DNA of 8,041 nucleotides from Deltaproteobacteria bacterium (GCA_020027655.1 JAHKKJ010000448.1:1-8041), one strand, 5' to 3'; positions 1 through 5,517 are shown, numbered from the stretch's first letter. Numbers and translations are program-made. The notes: generated by a model from the sequence alone, not told the origin.

Positions 1-1
1 A

Positions 2-295
2 ACGGAGCTTGCCGCCTCTTTCGGCGTGTCGAGTTTGGAAAATTTCATCGATGATTTTGTTAGAGCCGGTATTCTGCTGAGATCGTTGGAACCTGAAGGA
101 GTTGCTTTGGCGCGACCACCGGAAAGCGTAACCGTAAATGATGTTCTCGATATCGTGAGCGACTCGACCGCTCACGAACTGAGGAACCCCGGACCTGCCA
201 CCGGCATCCTGACCCGCCGTGATCGAGCCGTCCACGACGCCTTGGAAGGAATCACTCTCAAATCATTGGCCGCAGACAATTCCCAAGGGACGTAA
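2..295 (+). CDS. C-terminal part of a protein with a winged-helix-like domain, possibly YihY/BrkB family (5' end outside window)
   Basis: The reading frame is open from the left edge (codon starting at base 2) to TAA at 293-295, giving 97 residues, so this is the 3' end of a gene that begins outside the window. The residues fit a winged helix: a helix-turn-helix pattern (ELAASFGVSSLENFIDDFV), then RAGILLRS, then the wing and LARPPESVTVNDVLDIV. It ends with a helix and ALEGITLKSLA. The 'LARPPE-ItL-DVL ... al-giTL--L' layout is known from two families: the C-terminal extension of some YihY/BrkB (formerly RNase BN) membrane proteins, and Rrf2 regulators. There is no GG wing motif and no cysteine triad of the IscR/Rrf2 type in the visible part, so I lean to YihY. 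No membrane segment is visible to confirm it. A GTG at 26 would be an internal codon of the longer frame. Confidence 0.5.
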   Translation, partial: TELAASFGVSSLENFIDDFVRAGILLRSLEPEGVALARPPESVTVNDVLDIVSDSTAHELRNPGPATGILTRRDRAVHDALEGITLKSLAADNSQGT

Positions 296-343
296 ACCTT
301 GTCCATTCGGGACGGGATCAAGCATTCAGTCACGCCAGGCCAT

Positions 344-359
344 CTCGCCACGCGGCGAG
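344..359. other. Small perfect hairpin downstream of the first gene
   Basis: CTCGCC (344-349) and GGCGAG (354-359) form a 6-bp stem with a 4-base loop, 49 bases after the stop at 295. There is no T-run directly after it, so it is not a textbook rho-independent terminator. It could help end or stabilise the plus-strand transcript. The rest of the 296-500 gap, apart from this hairpin and the one at 396-416, shows no coding signal. Confidence 0.3.
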
Positions 360-383
360 CCAGGCCGGGATACCCGTTTGCAG

Positions 384-416
384 AAAAAAGTTTATCGTCC
401 CGTTGAAGCCGGGACG
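384..416 (-). terminator. Candidate rho-independent terminator for the minus-strand gene ending at 501
   Basis: On the minus strand CGTCCCG (416-410) pairs with CGGGACG (402-396) across a 7-base loop, a perfect 7-bp GC-rich stem. After ATAAAC comes a run of six T (389-384). It lies 85 bases after the stop of the minus-strand gene at 501, in the right orientation. The 6-base gap between stem and T-run makes it imperfect. Confidence 0.45.
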
Positions 417-500
417 GATCGGGAGGAAAACAGCCAGTCGGTCCGCTTTCGTCCCTCGCGGGCTGAGATTGGTAGTGTGAAATTAATATCGATCGAGTTC

Positions 501-938
501 TTACGCTGGCGGCTTCCCTGAAGCGATTCGCTTGGCCACTCTCGCATGGGCGAGAACCACATGAGGATCTCGCTGCAAAGCGGCCATGTAGCGCTGCCCG
601 AATTCACTTTCGCTTTCTGCCGGGATCAGCAGGAATACGGATTGGTTTATCAACGCGTCGACGCTGTCACTGGTTAACGGCTCCTGGGCGTCAAGAGCTT
701 CATCCATCGCGACGATCAGCTGGGAAACCGGACGCAGCCAGGCGAACCATGGATCACTGGAAAGTAGCTGAAGAAAATGATGCGGCGAATGGATCGGACC
801 AACGTTGGTTTCGTAAACCGCGCGTTCGGACTCGATGAGCGTCTTGTGCAGGTCGAGCAACGCATCGCGAAGCTCTTGGAGCGGTTGCCGGGCGCCCGCA
901 TCCTCTGGTTCTCGCTGTTTTGATCTTGTCTTTCTCAT
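501..938 (-). CDS. Conserved-looking hypothetical protein, 145 aa, helical
   Basis: Runs from ATG (936-938) to TAA (501-503) on the minus strand. I do not assign it to a named family. The first ~20 residues are basic and polar (MRKTRSKQREPEDAGARQ). The rest reads as amphipathic helices: LQELRDALLDLHKTLIESERAVYE, a loop (TNVGPIHSPHHF), LQLLSSDPWFAWLRPVSQLIVAMDEAL, then a last helical part with VVLAHARVAKRIA. No signal peptide, membrane segment or cysteine is present, so it is probably cytosolic. The 'LLSSDPWFAWLRPVSQLIVAMDEAL' block with its Trp and Pro residues looks like a conserved core rather than a chance frame. No clear Shine-Dalgarno precedes the ATG, so the start is less certain than the frame. 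A hairpin with a T-run lies downstream in the correct orientation. It stands alone, divergent from the GST gene. Confidence 0.72.
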   Translation of the reverse strand: MRKTRSKQREPEDAGARQPLQELRDALLDLHKTLIESERAVYETNVGPIHSPHHFLQLLSSDPWFAWLRPVSQLIVAMDEALDAQEPLTSDSVDALINQSVFLLIPAESESEFGQRYMAALQRDPHVVLAHARVAKRIASGKPPA

Positions 939-1005
939 TAGCTTAAGAATAACACGGCTTAGCGTTTCCGCCAGTACCGGTAACGCAAAAATAACTCACC
1001 CAGCT

Positions 1006-1037
1006 GTCACCCCCGCAGGTCATTAGCGGGGGTCCAG
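1006..1037 (+). repeat. Palindromic 32-base repeat unit, copy 1
   Basis: The unit begins GTCACCCCCGC and ends GCGGGGGTCCAG. An 8-bp stem (1009-1016 with 1026-1033: A-T, five C-G, G-C, C-G) encloses a 9-base loop. It matches copy 2 (1046-1077, read on the minus strand) at 23 of 32 positions. It resembles the widespread intergenic 'GTCATTCCCGC...GCGGGAATCCAG' hairpin repeat of proteobacteria, with TT/AA changed to CC/GG. Confidence 0.7.
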
Positions 1038-1045
1038 TCCGTCCC

Positions 1046-1077
1046 CTGGATTCCCACTAAAAGCATGCGGGAATGAC
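1046..1077 (-). repeat. Palindromic 32-base repeat unit, copy 2, inverted relative to copy 1
   Basis: Read on the minus strand it begins GTCATTCCCGCATGC and ends GTGGGAATCCAG, with an 8-bp stem that includes one G-T pair. It is separated from copy 1 by 8 bases (1038-1045) and lies in opposite orientation, so the pair could also fold as one long cruciform. No open reading frame is credible here. Confidence 0.7.
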
Positions 1078-1177
1078 GGGCTTCGAATCGAACTGTGCGT
1101 GCCAATCTGGGAAAAATCCAACGCGTTGAGACTATGGATCTTCCAGGTTTTCTGCAAAGGGCTATTTCAGAGAGACC

Positions 1178-1262
1178 CATCTCTGTTATCTCCGTTACCT
1201 CCTGTAGACTATCCATTTTTATTCTGTCTCCTCCCTTGGCGCCCTTTGCGTCTTTGCGCGAG
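1178..1262. repeat. Low-complexity dispersed repeat (9-base and 8-base periodic blocks)
   Basis: Bases 1181-1203 repeat a 9-base unit (TCTGTTATC, TCCGTTACC, TCC...). Bases 1244-1258 contain CTTTGCG twice at an 8-base offset. On the minus strand the blocks read as the peptides EVTEITE and SRKDAKGAKGG. From memory, these are common as spurious peptides predicted from intergenic repeats in many environmental bacteria. I treat this as non-coding repeat. With the palindromic pair before it, it fills most of the 939-1344 gap, where I see no other gene. Confidence 0.55.
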
Positions 1263-1332
1263 ATATTCGATTTACGCATGACAGAACGGGGTTGTTGAGC
1301 AACTTCGTCATCTATGCAAGTTTATCGACGAG

Positions 1333-1338
1333 AGGAGG
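1333..1338 (+). promoter_or_regulatory. Strong ribosome binding site of the GST gene
   Basis: AGGAGG lies 6 bases before the ATG at 1345. It is an ideal Shine-Dalgarno and fixes the start. It overlaps a small palindrome, AGGAGgACTCCT, that could partly mask it. Confidence 0.85.
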
Positions 1339-1344
1339 ACTCCT

Positions 1345-2064
1345 ATGCGTTATGAACTCTACTATCAACCATCTATTCAGGGCCGCGGCGAGTTCATTCG
1401 CCTGCCGCTGGAAGATAGCGGCGCGGATTATGTCGACATCGCCCGCGATCCGAAGTTCGGCCGTCCGGGGATCATGAAGTTTCTTGAAGACCCTTCTTTA
1501 GAACATCCGCCGTTTGCCCCGCCGTTTTTAAAAGCCGGCAAGCTCCTGATTTCCCAAACCGCAAACATTCTCCAGTTCCTTGCGCCTCGGCTCGATCTCG
1601 TGCCGAAAAGCGAAGCCAGCCGGCTCTGGGCGCATCAACTGCAGCTGACGATTGCCGATTGGCTGTATGAAACGGGCCAGACGCACCATCCGATCGCGAA
1701 CGTCCTGTATTATGAGGAGCAAACCGCCGAGGCCAAAAAGCGCGCCGCGAATTTCACCTCGAACCGAATGCCGAAATTTCTCGGCTACTTTGAGAAAATC
1801 CTCAAACGCAATTCCAAGGGCGGCGACTTCGCTTTCGGCAAGAAGGTTTCCTATGTCGATCTATCGCTGTTCCAGATGATCGAGGGATTGCGCTATGCTT
1901 TTCCCAAGACAATGGCGAAACTCGAACCGCAATATCCGCGCCTGATCGCCTTACATGATCGCATCAAGGCGCGTCCCCGAATCGCCGCCTATTTATCCTC
2001 GCCGCGACGACTGCCGTTCAACCAGCAAGACATTTTTCGGCACTATCCCGAGTTGGAAGAATAA
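1345..2064 (+). CDS. Glutathione S-transferase family protein (sigma/pi-like fold), 239 aa
   Basis: The gene starts at an ATG 6 bases after AGGAGG and ends with TAA (2062-2064). Length is close to the usual 200-240 residues. The thioredoxin-like N domain spans about residues 1-82: RYELYYQPSIQGRGEFIR with tyrosines at 4, 6 and 7 (Y6 or Y7 at the place of the catalytic Tyr), a PP dipeptide at 59-60 where the family has its cis-proline, and SQT (70-72), the glutathione gamma-glutamyl contact. The helical C domain, about residues 90-215, contains SYVDLSLF (169-176), matching the family's conserved N-capping box. The family conjugates or reduces electrophiles with glutathione in the cytosol; the actual substrate cannot be read from sequence. 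The motif around 40-60 is longer than in typical sigma GSTs. No operon partner is present: the upstream neighbour is divergent and the downstream one is convergent. Confidence 0.9.
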   Translation: MRYELYYQPSIQGRGEFIRLPLEDSGADYVDIARDPKFGRPGIMKFLEDPSLEHPPFAPPFLKAGKLLISQTANILQFLAPRLDLVPKSEASRLWAHQLQLTIADWLYETGQTHHPIANVLYYEEQTAEAKKRAANFTSNRMPKFLGYFEKILKRNSKGGDFAFGKKVSYVDLSLFQMIEGLRYAFPKTMAKLEPQYPRLIALHDRIKARPRIAAYLSSPRRLPFNQQDIFRHYPELEE

Positions 2065-2245
2065 TAGAGCTGCGGGGGTTTCATCGACTCAACAGTTCGA
2101 CACGAAGGCAGGAATACCAAAGTCGGACCGGCGACTCGGTGGCGTCAGGTTGCTCTCGAAACTTGTCAGAATCCTGCCCAAGACTCAAGATCAAGATCGT
2201 CGAGACAGTCGTTGACGCGAGCTAAAATACAAAGCCTGGCCCTGA

Positions 2246-2266
2246 GACCGTGCGGCCCCAACGGTC
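2246..2266 (-). other. Hairpin at the 3' end of the tctA fragment
   Basis: GACCGT (2246-2251) and ACGGTC (2261-2266) form a perfect 6-bp stem with a 9-base loop overlapping the stop codon of the tctA remnant. No T-run follows on the minus strand, so terminator function is doubtful. Apart from this hairpin, the 2065-2264 gap shows nothing recognisable. Confidence 0.25.
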
Positions 2267-2774
2267 ATCGGCGGGAGAAGGCCGTTTTGACCCGGGCCGA
2301 TCCAGTGCCGATTAGCCGCTGGAACCACCCGGCACGGGCCAGGATCGTGAGCAGCGTCACGGCCAGGAGAATCAGCGAGATTGGCCGGGTGAAGAACGGG
2401 GTGAGGTCAGCGTCGGTTCGGATCAGGGCCCGGCGCAGGTTGACGTCTAACATGTCGCCAAGGATTACCCCCAAGACCAGTGGCGCGGCCGGGTAGTCGT
2501 ACCGACGCATCACGTAACCGAGAAGGCCGAAGGCCAGCATCACCCAGAGGTCGAAGATCCGGACGTTGATGGCGAACGAGCCGATAACGCAGAGGGCGAA
2601 GACGATCGGCATCAGCACTGGACGGGGGATAATCAGGATCTTGATCTGGAAACGCACCGCCGACAGGCTGATCAAGAGGGACGCGGCGGCTGCCAGGATC
2701 AGCATGGCGGTAATCTCCCAGATGTAGTTCGGGGACTCGATCATCAAGAGAGGGCCTGGGCGAATTCCGAGCAA
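2265..2774 (-). pseudogene. C-terminal fragment of a TctA-family tripartite tricarboxylate transporter permease
   Basis: About 169 residues read as the last third of TctA, the large membrane subunit (about 500 residues, usually about 12 helices) of tripartite tricarboxylate transporters. Typical blocks are GIRPGPLL (3-10 counting from the TTG at 2774), FDLWVMLAFGLLGYVMRRYDYPAAP (74-98), LVLGVILGDMLDVNLRRAL (99-117) and FFTRPISLILLAV (127-139). Several hydrophobic stretches fit membrane helices. In frame upstream, the residues before GIRPGPLL (…CGWYAKCL) do not resemble the LGIPG/gene-specific core, and a TGA stop occurs at 2838-2840. The other two minus-strand frames do not restore the missing part either. 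No TctB or TctC gene lies nearby. The remaining frame has no internal stop, so the loss may be recent. TTG at 2774 is only a possible re-start. I infer a truncated, non-functional gene. Confidence 0.75.
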
Positions 2775-3080
2775 ACACTTGGCGTACCACCCACATGTGC
2801 AATTCGACGATTTGCCGCCCGAGCGGGCCGTCGAAGCTCAATGGGGCTAACGGCACTCGAGGCGGGCGTGACGTATCCTGCATGGGACTCGCTCCAAAAT
2901 GACCTTACACTAACTTTACCACTATTATGCAAGCACTACCGATACTTGGCTGGGGAGGAAGGGCACAATGTATTCTCGTCGAGGGCCTTGGTTTCGCAAG
3001 CCTCGCATTGTCGGAACAGCTGATGTTACCTTATTGCAATCCTTGATTTAGCAAGCTTTTGGCGGGTTGCACCGCTAACC

Positions 3081-3107
3081 TTGACTTTCGGCTGACGCGG
3101 TTTTAAC
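3081..3107 (+). promoter_or_regulatory. Weak sigma70-like promoter candidate for the rhodanese-E1 gene
   Basis: TTGACT (3081-3086, 5/6 match to the -35 box) is followed after 15 bases by TTTAAC (3102-3107, 4/6 match to the -10 box). The spacer is shorter than the ideal 17. The palindrome GACCT-cta-AGGTC (3111-3123) lies near the expected transcription start and could be an operator. This rests on pattern matching alone. Confidence 0.25.
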
Positions 3108-3156
3108 TTGGACCTCTAAGGTCTAAGAACCAACGATACACGCCAGTCAATCTATT

Positions 3157-3162
3157 GGAGGG
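3157..3162 (+). promoter_or_regulatory. Ribosome binding site deciding the start at 3167
   Basis: GGAGGG lies 4 bases before ATG 3167. An upstream in-frame TTG at 3155 overlaps this site and is therefore unlikely to be the true start. Confidence 0.75.
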
Positions 3163-3166
3163 AACC

Positions 3167-4384
3167 ATGGCCAAGACTTTTCAGGACATCATGGCCGATG
3201 CGCGCAAGGAAATCCCTGAGCTGACGGCTCAGCAAGTCAACGATCTCTTGACCAACAACGGCAAGTCTCATGTGGTTCTTGATGTTCGCGAGAAAGACGA
3301 GTGGCGCGAAGGACACCTTGAAGGGGCGGTTTCGTTACCCCGTGGATTTCTCGAAATCAAGGTGGAGAGCACGGTCCCCGACAAGAACACCCCCATCATC
3401 GCTTACTGTGCGGGCGGCGTGCGATCACTGATTGCCGGAAAGGCCCTCAAAGAGATGGGCTATCAAAACGTCACATCGATGGCTGGAGGCTATGGGGCGT
3501 GGAAAAACGCCGGATTCAAATGGGTACAGGACTTTCAGTATACTCCGGAGCAACTGATTCGCTACAGCCGCCACTTCATGCTGCCCGAAGTTGGAGAAGA
3601 AGGACAGGCCAAGCTCCTGCAAGCCAAAGTCTTCATGGTCGGCGCCGGCGGGCTGGGCTCCCCTTCCGCTTACTATCTGGCTGCGGCCGGGGTGGGAACT
3701 CTGGGGATCATCGACAACGACGTGGTCGATATTTCCAATCTGCAAAGACAGATTCTTCACACTAACGACCGGGTCGGCAAACCGAAGGTAGAATCCGCCA
3801 AGCAGACGCTTCAGGCGCTAAACCCTGACGTGAAGGTGATCACCTATCAGGACAAGCTTACGTCCGCAAATATCATGGACATTATCAAAGACTACGACAT
3901 CATCGTCGACGGCTGCGACAACTTCCCGACGCGCTACCTGGTCAATGATGCCTGCATTCTGGCGAATAAGCCGAACGTGCACGGAAGTATCTTTCAGTTC
4001 GAAGGCCAGGCAACGGTTTTCTATCCTCACAAGGGGCCTTGCTATCGCTGCCTCTATCCTGAACCGCCTCCGGCGGACATGGCGCCGAGTTGCGCTGAAG
4101 CCGGCGTGCTGGGAGTCTTGCCCGGGCTGATCGGGGTCATCGAAGCCTTGGAAGCGATCAAACTGATTCTCGACAAAGGTGACAGCTTGATCGGCCGGCT
4201 CCTCTGTTTCAACACGCTGACCATGGAGATCAACACACTGAAGTTGCAGCGCGACCCCAACTGCCCGATGTGCGGCGATCATCCAACCATCCATCAGCTC
4301 ATCGACTACGAAGAGTTCTGCAGCCTGCGCCACTTTACCATTTACCCTTCACCCCTGACGCCGAACATGGGCGGTAAGGGGTGA
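3167..4384 (+). CDS. Rhodanese-E1 fusion: sulfurtransferase plus MoeB/ThiF-type adenylyltransferase, 405 aa
   Basis: E1-like enzymes of this family adenylate the C-terminal Gly-Gly of a ubiquitin-like sulfur carrier (MoaD, ThiS, CysO). A rhodanese domain can supply sulfur as a persulfide. Here the rhodanese is first (about residues 17-122): DVREKDEW (39-46) and the active-site loop CAGGVRS (Cys81). The E1 domain follows (about 126-385): RYSRHFMLPEVG (132-143), nucleotide-binding GAGGLGSP (159-166), IIDNDVVDISNLQRQ (181-195, with R194), DGCDNFPTR (248-256) and SCAEAGV (308-314). Four zinc-type cysteines are C292, C295, C366 and C369. The order is the reverse of MOCS3/MoeZ, where rhodanese is C-terminal. 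After the usual family end (LIDYEEFC, to 385) comes a 20-residue tail encoded by a palindromic repeat shared with the convergent gene. No carrier protein or molybdenum/thiamine gene is adjacent, so the pathway (molybdopterin, thiamine, cysteine or tRNA thiolation) is open. Confidence 0.92.
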   Translation: MAKTFQDIMADARKEIPELTAQQVNDLLTNNGKSHVVLDVREKDEWREGHLEGAVSLPRGFLEIKVESTVPDKNTPIIAYCAGGVRSLIAGKALKEMGYQNVTSMAGGYGAWKNAGFKWVQDFQYTPEQLIRYSRHFMLPEVGEEGQAKLLQAKVFMVGAGGLGSPSAYYLAAAGVGTLGIIDNDVVDISNLQRQILHTNDRVGKPKVESAKQTLQALNPDVKVITYQDKLTSANIMDIIKDYDIIVDGCDNFPTRYLVNDACILANKPNVHGSIFQFEGQATVFYPHKGPCYRCLYPEPPPADMAPSCAEAGVLGVLPGLIGVIEALEAIKLILDKGDSLIGRLLCFNTLTMEINTLKLQRDPNCPMCGDHPTIHQLIDYEEFCSLRHFTIYPSPLTPNMGGKG

Positions 4385-4391
4385 GGGGTTA
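4342..4391. repeat. Nested palindrome spanning the overlapping gene ends
   Basis: The arms are 4342-4356 (ending TCACCCCT) and 4377-4391 (beginning AGGGGTGA). They pair over 15 positions with one mismatch and one G-T pair. An inner stem is CGCC (4359-4362) with GGCG (4370-4373). It covers the last codons of both the rhodanese-E1 gene and rluB. No T-run follows on the plus side, but the structure could still work as a two-way terminator. The sequence resembles dispersed 'CCCCTCACCCCT' repeats and probably inserted or expanded here. Confidence 0.7.
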
Positions 4392-5122
4392 TGGGAAAGA
4401 AGGCCCACGGCGCCCTTCAAAGCCTTGATCTCAAGTTGCGAAAGCGGTCGGATCTCACCCGGTCGTAAGAAGCCAAGGAATATCGGGCCGACCCGCACGC
4501 GGATCAGCTTTTCGACGAAATAGCCCAGGGTTTCGAAGATGCGACGAATTTCGCGCTTGCGGCCCTCATGAATTTCAATCTCCACCCAGGCATTTTTTTT
4601 TAGTTTCTCCAGCACTCGCGCTCGCGCCGAAGCGGTTACCCCGTCCTCCAGGCGAATGCCTTTGCGCAAGAGCGCCAACTCCTCCGCCGTCGGACAGGCG
4701 CTCAGCTTTACCCGGTAGACTTTCTTTACGCCGAAGCGGGGGTGGGTCAGCCGTCCGGTCAGTTCACCGTCATTGGTCAAAAGCAAAAGGCCGGTGGAAT
4801 TGTAATCCAGCCGGCCCACGGGAAAAACTCTCTGTTTCCTGCCCAACTTTTCTATGAACTGCGTCAGGTCCGGACGCCTCTGCGGATCGTTGAGAGTGGT
4901 GATGACTCCGGGCGGTTTATGGAACGCGAAATAGAGCGGCGCCGCAGTCGGCTTGATTCGTTTGCCGTCAACCTTGATGCTGTCTTTCGCGGGATCGGCT
5001 TGGGAGCCGAGCTTGGAAATGACTGTGCCGTTGACCGAAACCCGTCCTTCCAAGATCCATCGTTCCGCTTCCCGACGCGAAGCCAGGCCCGCACGGGAGA
5101 TTATTTTTTGTAAGCGTTCCAT
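4349..5122 (-). CDS. rluB: RluB/RsuA-family rRNA pseudouridine synthase, 257 aa
   Basis: The enzyme converts a specific uridine in rRNA to pseudouridine; E. coli RluB acts on U2605 of 23S rRNA. It starts with an S4 RNA-binding domain (MERLQKIISRAGLASRREAE, about 1-60) and continues with the catalytic domain: HKPPGVITT (68-76), GRLDYNSTGLLLLTNDGEL (103-121) with catalytic Asp106, and EGRKREIRRIF (186-196). ATG at 5120-5122 gives the canonical MERLQK start, although no clear Shine-Dalgarno precedes it. After the usual end (LSQLEIKAL, about 235) there is an extra tail GLLSHNPSPLTAHVRRQG encoded by the palindromic repeat overlapping the convergent gene. A run of nine A lies in codons 175-178. The gene is 395 bases downstream of scpB, to which it is usually close. 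RluB is the best subfamily match by context, but RluE/RluF-type specificity cannot be excluded. Confidence 0.88.
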   Translation of the reverse strand: MERLQKIISRAGLASRREAERWILEGRVSVNGTVISKLGSQADPAKDSIKVDGKRIKPTAAPLYFAFHKPPGVITTLNDPQRRPDLTQFIEKLGRKQRVFPVGRLDYNSTGLLLLTNDGELTGRLTHPRFGVKKVYRVKLSACPTAEELALLRKGIRLEDGVTASARARVLEKLKKNAWVEIEIHEGRKREIRRIFETLGYFVEKLIRVRVGPIFLGFLRPGEIRPLSQLEIKALKGAVGLLSHNPSPLTAHVRRQG

Positions 5123-5133
5123 TTTGAGAAGGC

Positions 5134-5165
5134 TGGAAGATTGGAGTAACGGAATAATGGAGTGC
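5134..5165. repeat. Short 8-base tandem repeat upstream of rluB
   Basis: Four consecutive 8-base units share the pattern (t/c)GGAxxxx: TGGAAGAT, TGGAGTAA, CGGAATAA, TGGAGTGC. A reverse-complement echo (ATACTCC) lies at 5181-5187. The block starts 12 bases before the rluB ATG, inside its leader. Confidence 0.5.
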
Positions 5166-5270
5166 TGCCCTTAAATCCCAATACTCCGTCGCTGATACCT
5201 TGCTAGAGTCTCGTCCCAGAAGTTTTGCTATATAATTCGCCCCGTCATTCCGTCCGAAAATCTCCCCTTC

Positions 5271-5289
5271 CCCTCTTTTCCAAAGAGGG
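5271..5289. repeat. Perfect 8-bp hairpin
   Basis: CCCTCTTT (5271-5278) and AAAGAGGG (5282-5289) flank a 3-base loop (TCC). It sits just outside the MITE-like element and belongs to the same family of 'CCCC-CTTT / AAAG-GGGG' intergenic repeats. It may contribute to ending the scpB transcript, but no T-run follows on the minus strand. Confidence 0.5.
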
Positions 5290-5308
5290 CTTAGAATCCC
5301 ACAGAGAA

Positions 5309-5447
5309 AATTCCCCCTTTGATAAAGGGAAGCTGTGAAAAAATTCGTGATTTGGAAAAAGGCGCCTCAGAATCATTGAGAAATTTTTTGAACAAATCCA
5401 TTTTCGCCTATTTCTTCACAGCTTCAGGGGGACAAAAGGGGGATTTG
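5309..5447. mobile_element. MITE-like element with imperfect ~38-bp terminal inverted repeats
   Basis: The left arm reads AATTCCCCCTTTG (5309-5321), continuing to AAGCTGTGAA (5330-5339). The right arm, on the opposite strand, reads AAATCCCCCTTTTG, continuing to AAGCTGTGAA (5424-5415 on the minus strand). The 10-base inner match is perfect. The element is about 140 bases and contains no gene, only AT-rich internal sequence (with the palindrome GGCGCC at 5361-5366). Left-arm bases 5315-5329 also form their own small hairpin (CCCTTT-gat-AAAGGG). I could not find a clear target-site duplication, so mobility is inferred from structure only. It fills the centre of the scpB-rluB gap. Confidence 0.55.
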
Positions 5448-5517
5448 TGAGTTCGACTCAACTTCTGCCATCGGGTGGACTTTTTAAACGAACTTTTGAG
5501 ACACCCCACTAGCCAAG

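Larger units (their letters stand above)
2775..3166. other. Gene-free stretch between the tctA remnant and the rhodanese-E1 gene
   Basis: No frame in this stretch looks like a real protein. It contains the truncation boundary of tctA at about 2775 and a more AT-rich part around 2895-2935. The leader of the downstream gene has a weak promoter candidate and a GACCT-cta-AGGTC palindrome at 3111-3123. A minus-strand ATG at 2881-2883 with GGAG 8 bases upstream opens a short Arg/Pro-rich frame that runs into the tctA remnant out of frame. I could not recognise it. Confidence 0.5.

Noticed and set aside
1007..1279. Minus-strand open frame with SRKDAKGAKGG and EVTEITE
   Set aside because: It covers the palindromic repeat pair and the periodic repeat, its peptide follows repeat periodicity, and it has no family features.
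2407..2883. Minus-strand frame starting at ATG 2883 with GGAG upstream
   Set aside because: Most of it overlaps the tctA remnant in another frame and is rich in Arg, Pro and Asp as expected for a shifted frame. The 36 codons before the overlap match nothing I recognise.
3818..4333. Long open frame antisense to the rhodanese-E1 gene
   Set aside because: It is a shadow of the strongly supported plus-strand gene and its peptide shows no domain pattern.
4742..5113. Plus-strand frame antisense to rluB
   Set aside because: The minus strand has all pseudouridine synthase motifs, and the plus-strand frame is an out-of-frame shadow.
5231..5236. TATAAT on the plus strand
   Set aside because: No -35 box lies at a workable distance and no plus-strand gene follows. 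On the minus strand the match to a promoter for rluB is weak.
5309..5447. CRISPR array
   Set aside because: The repeats here are inverted, not regularly spaced direct repeats with spacers, and there are no cas genes.
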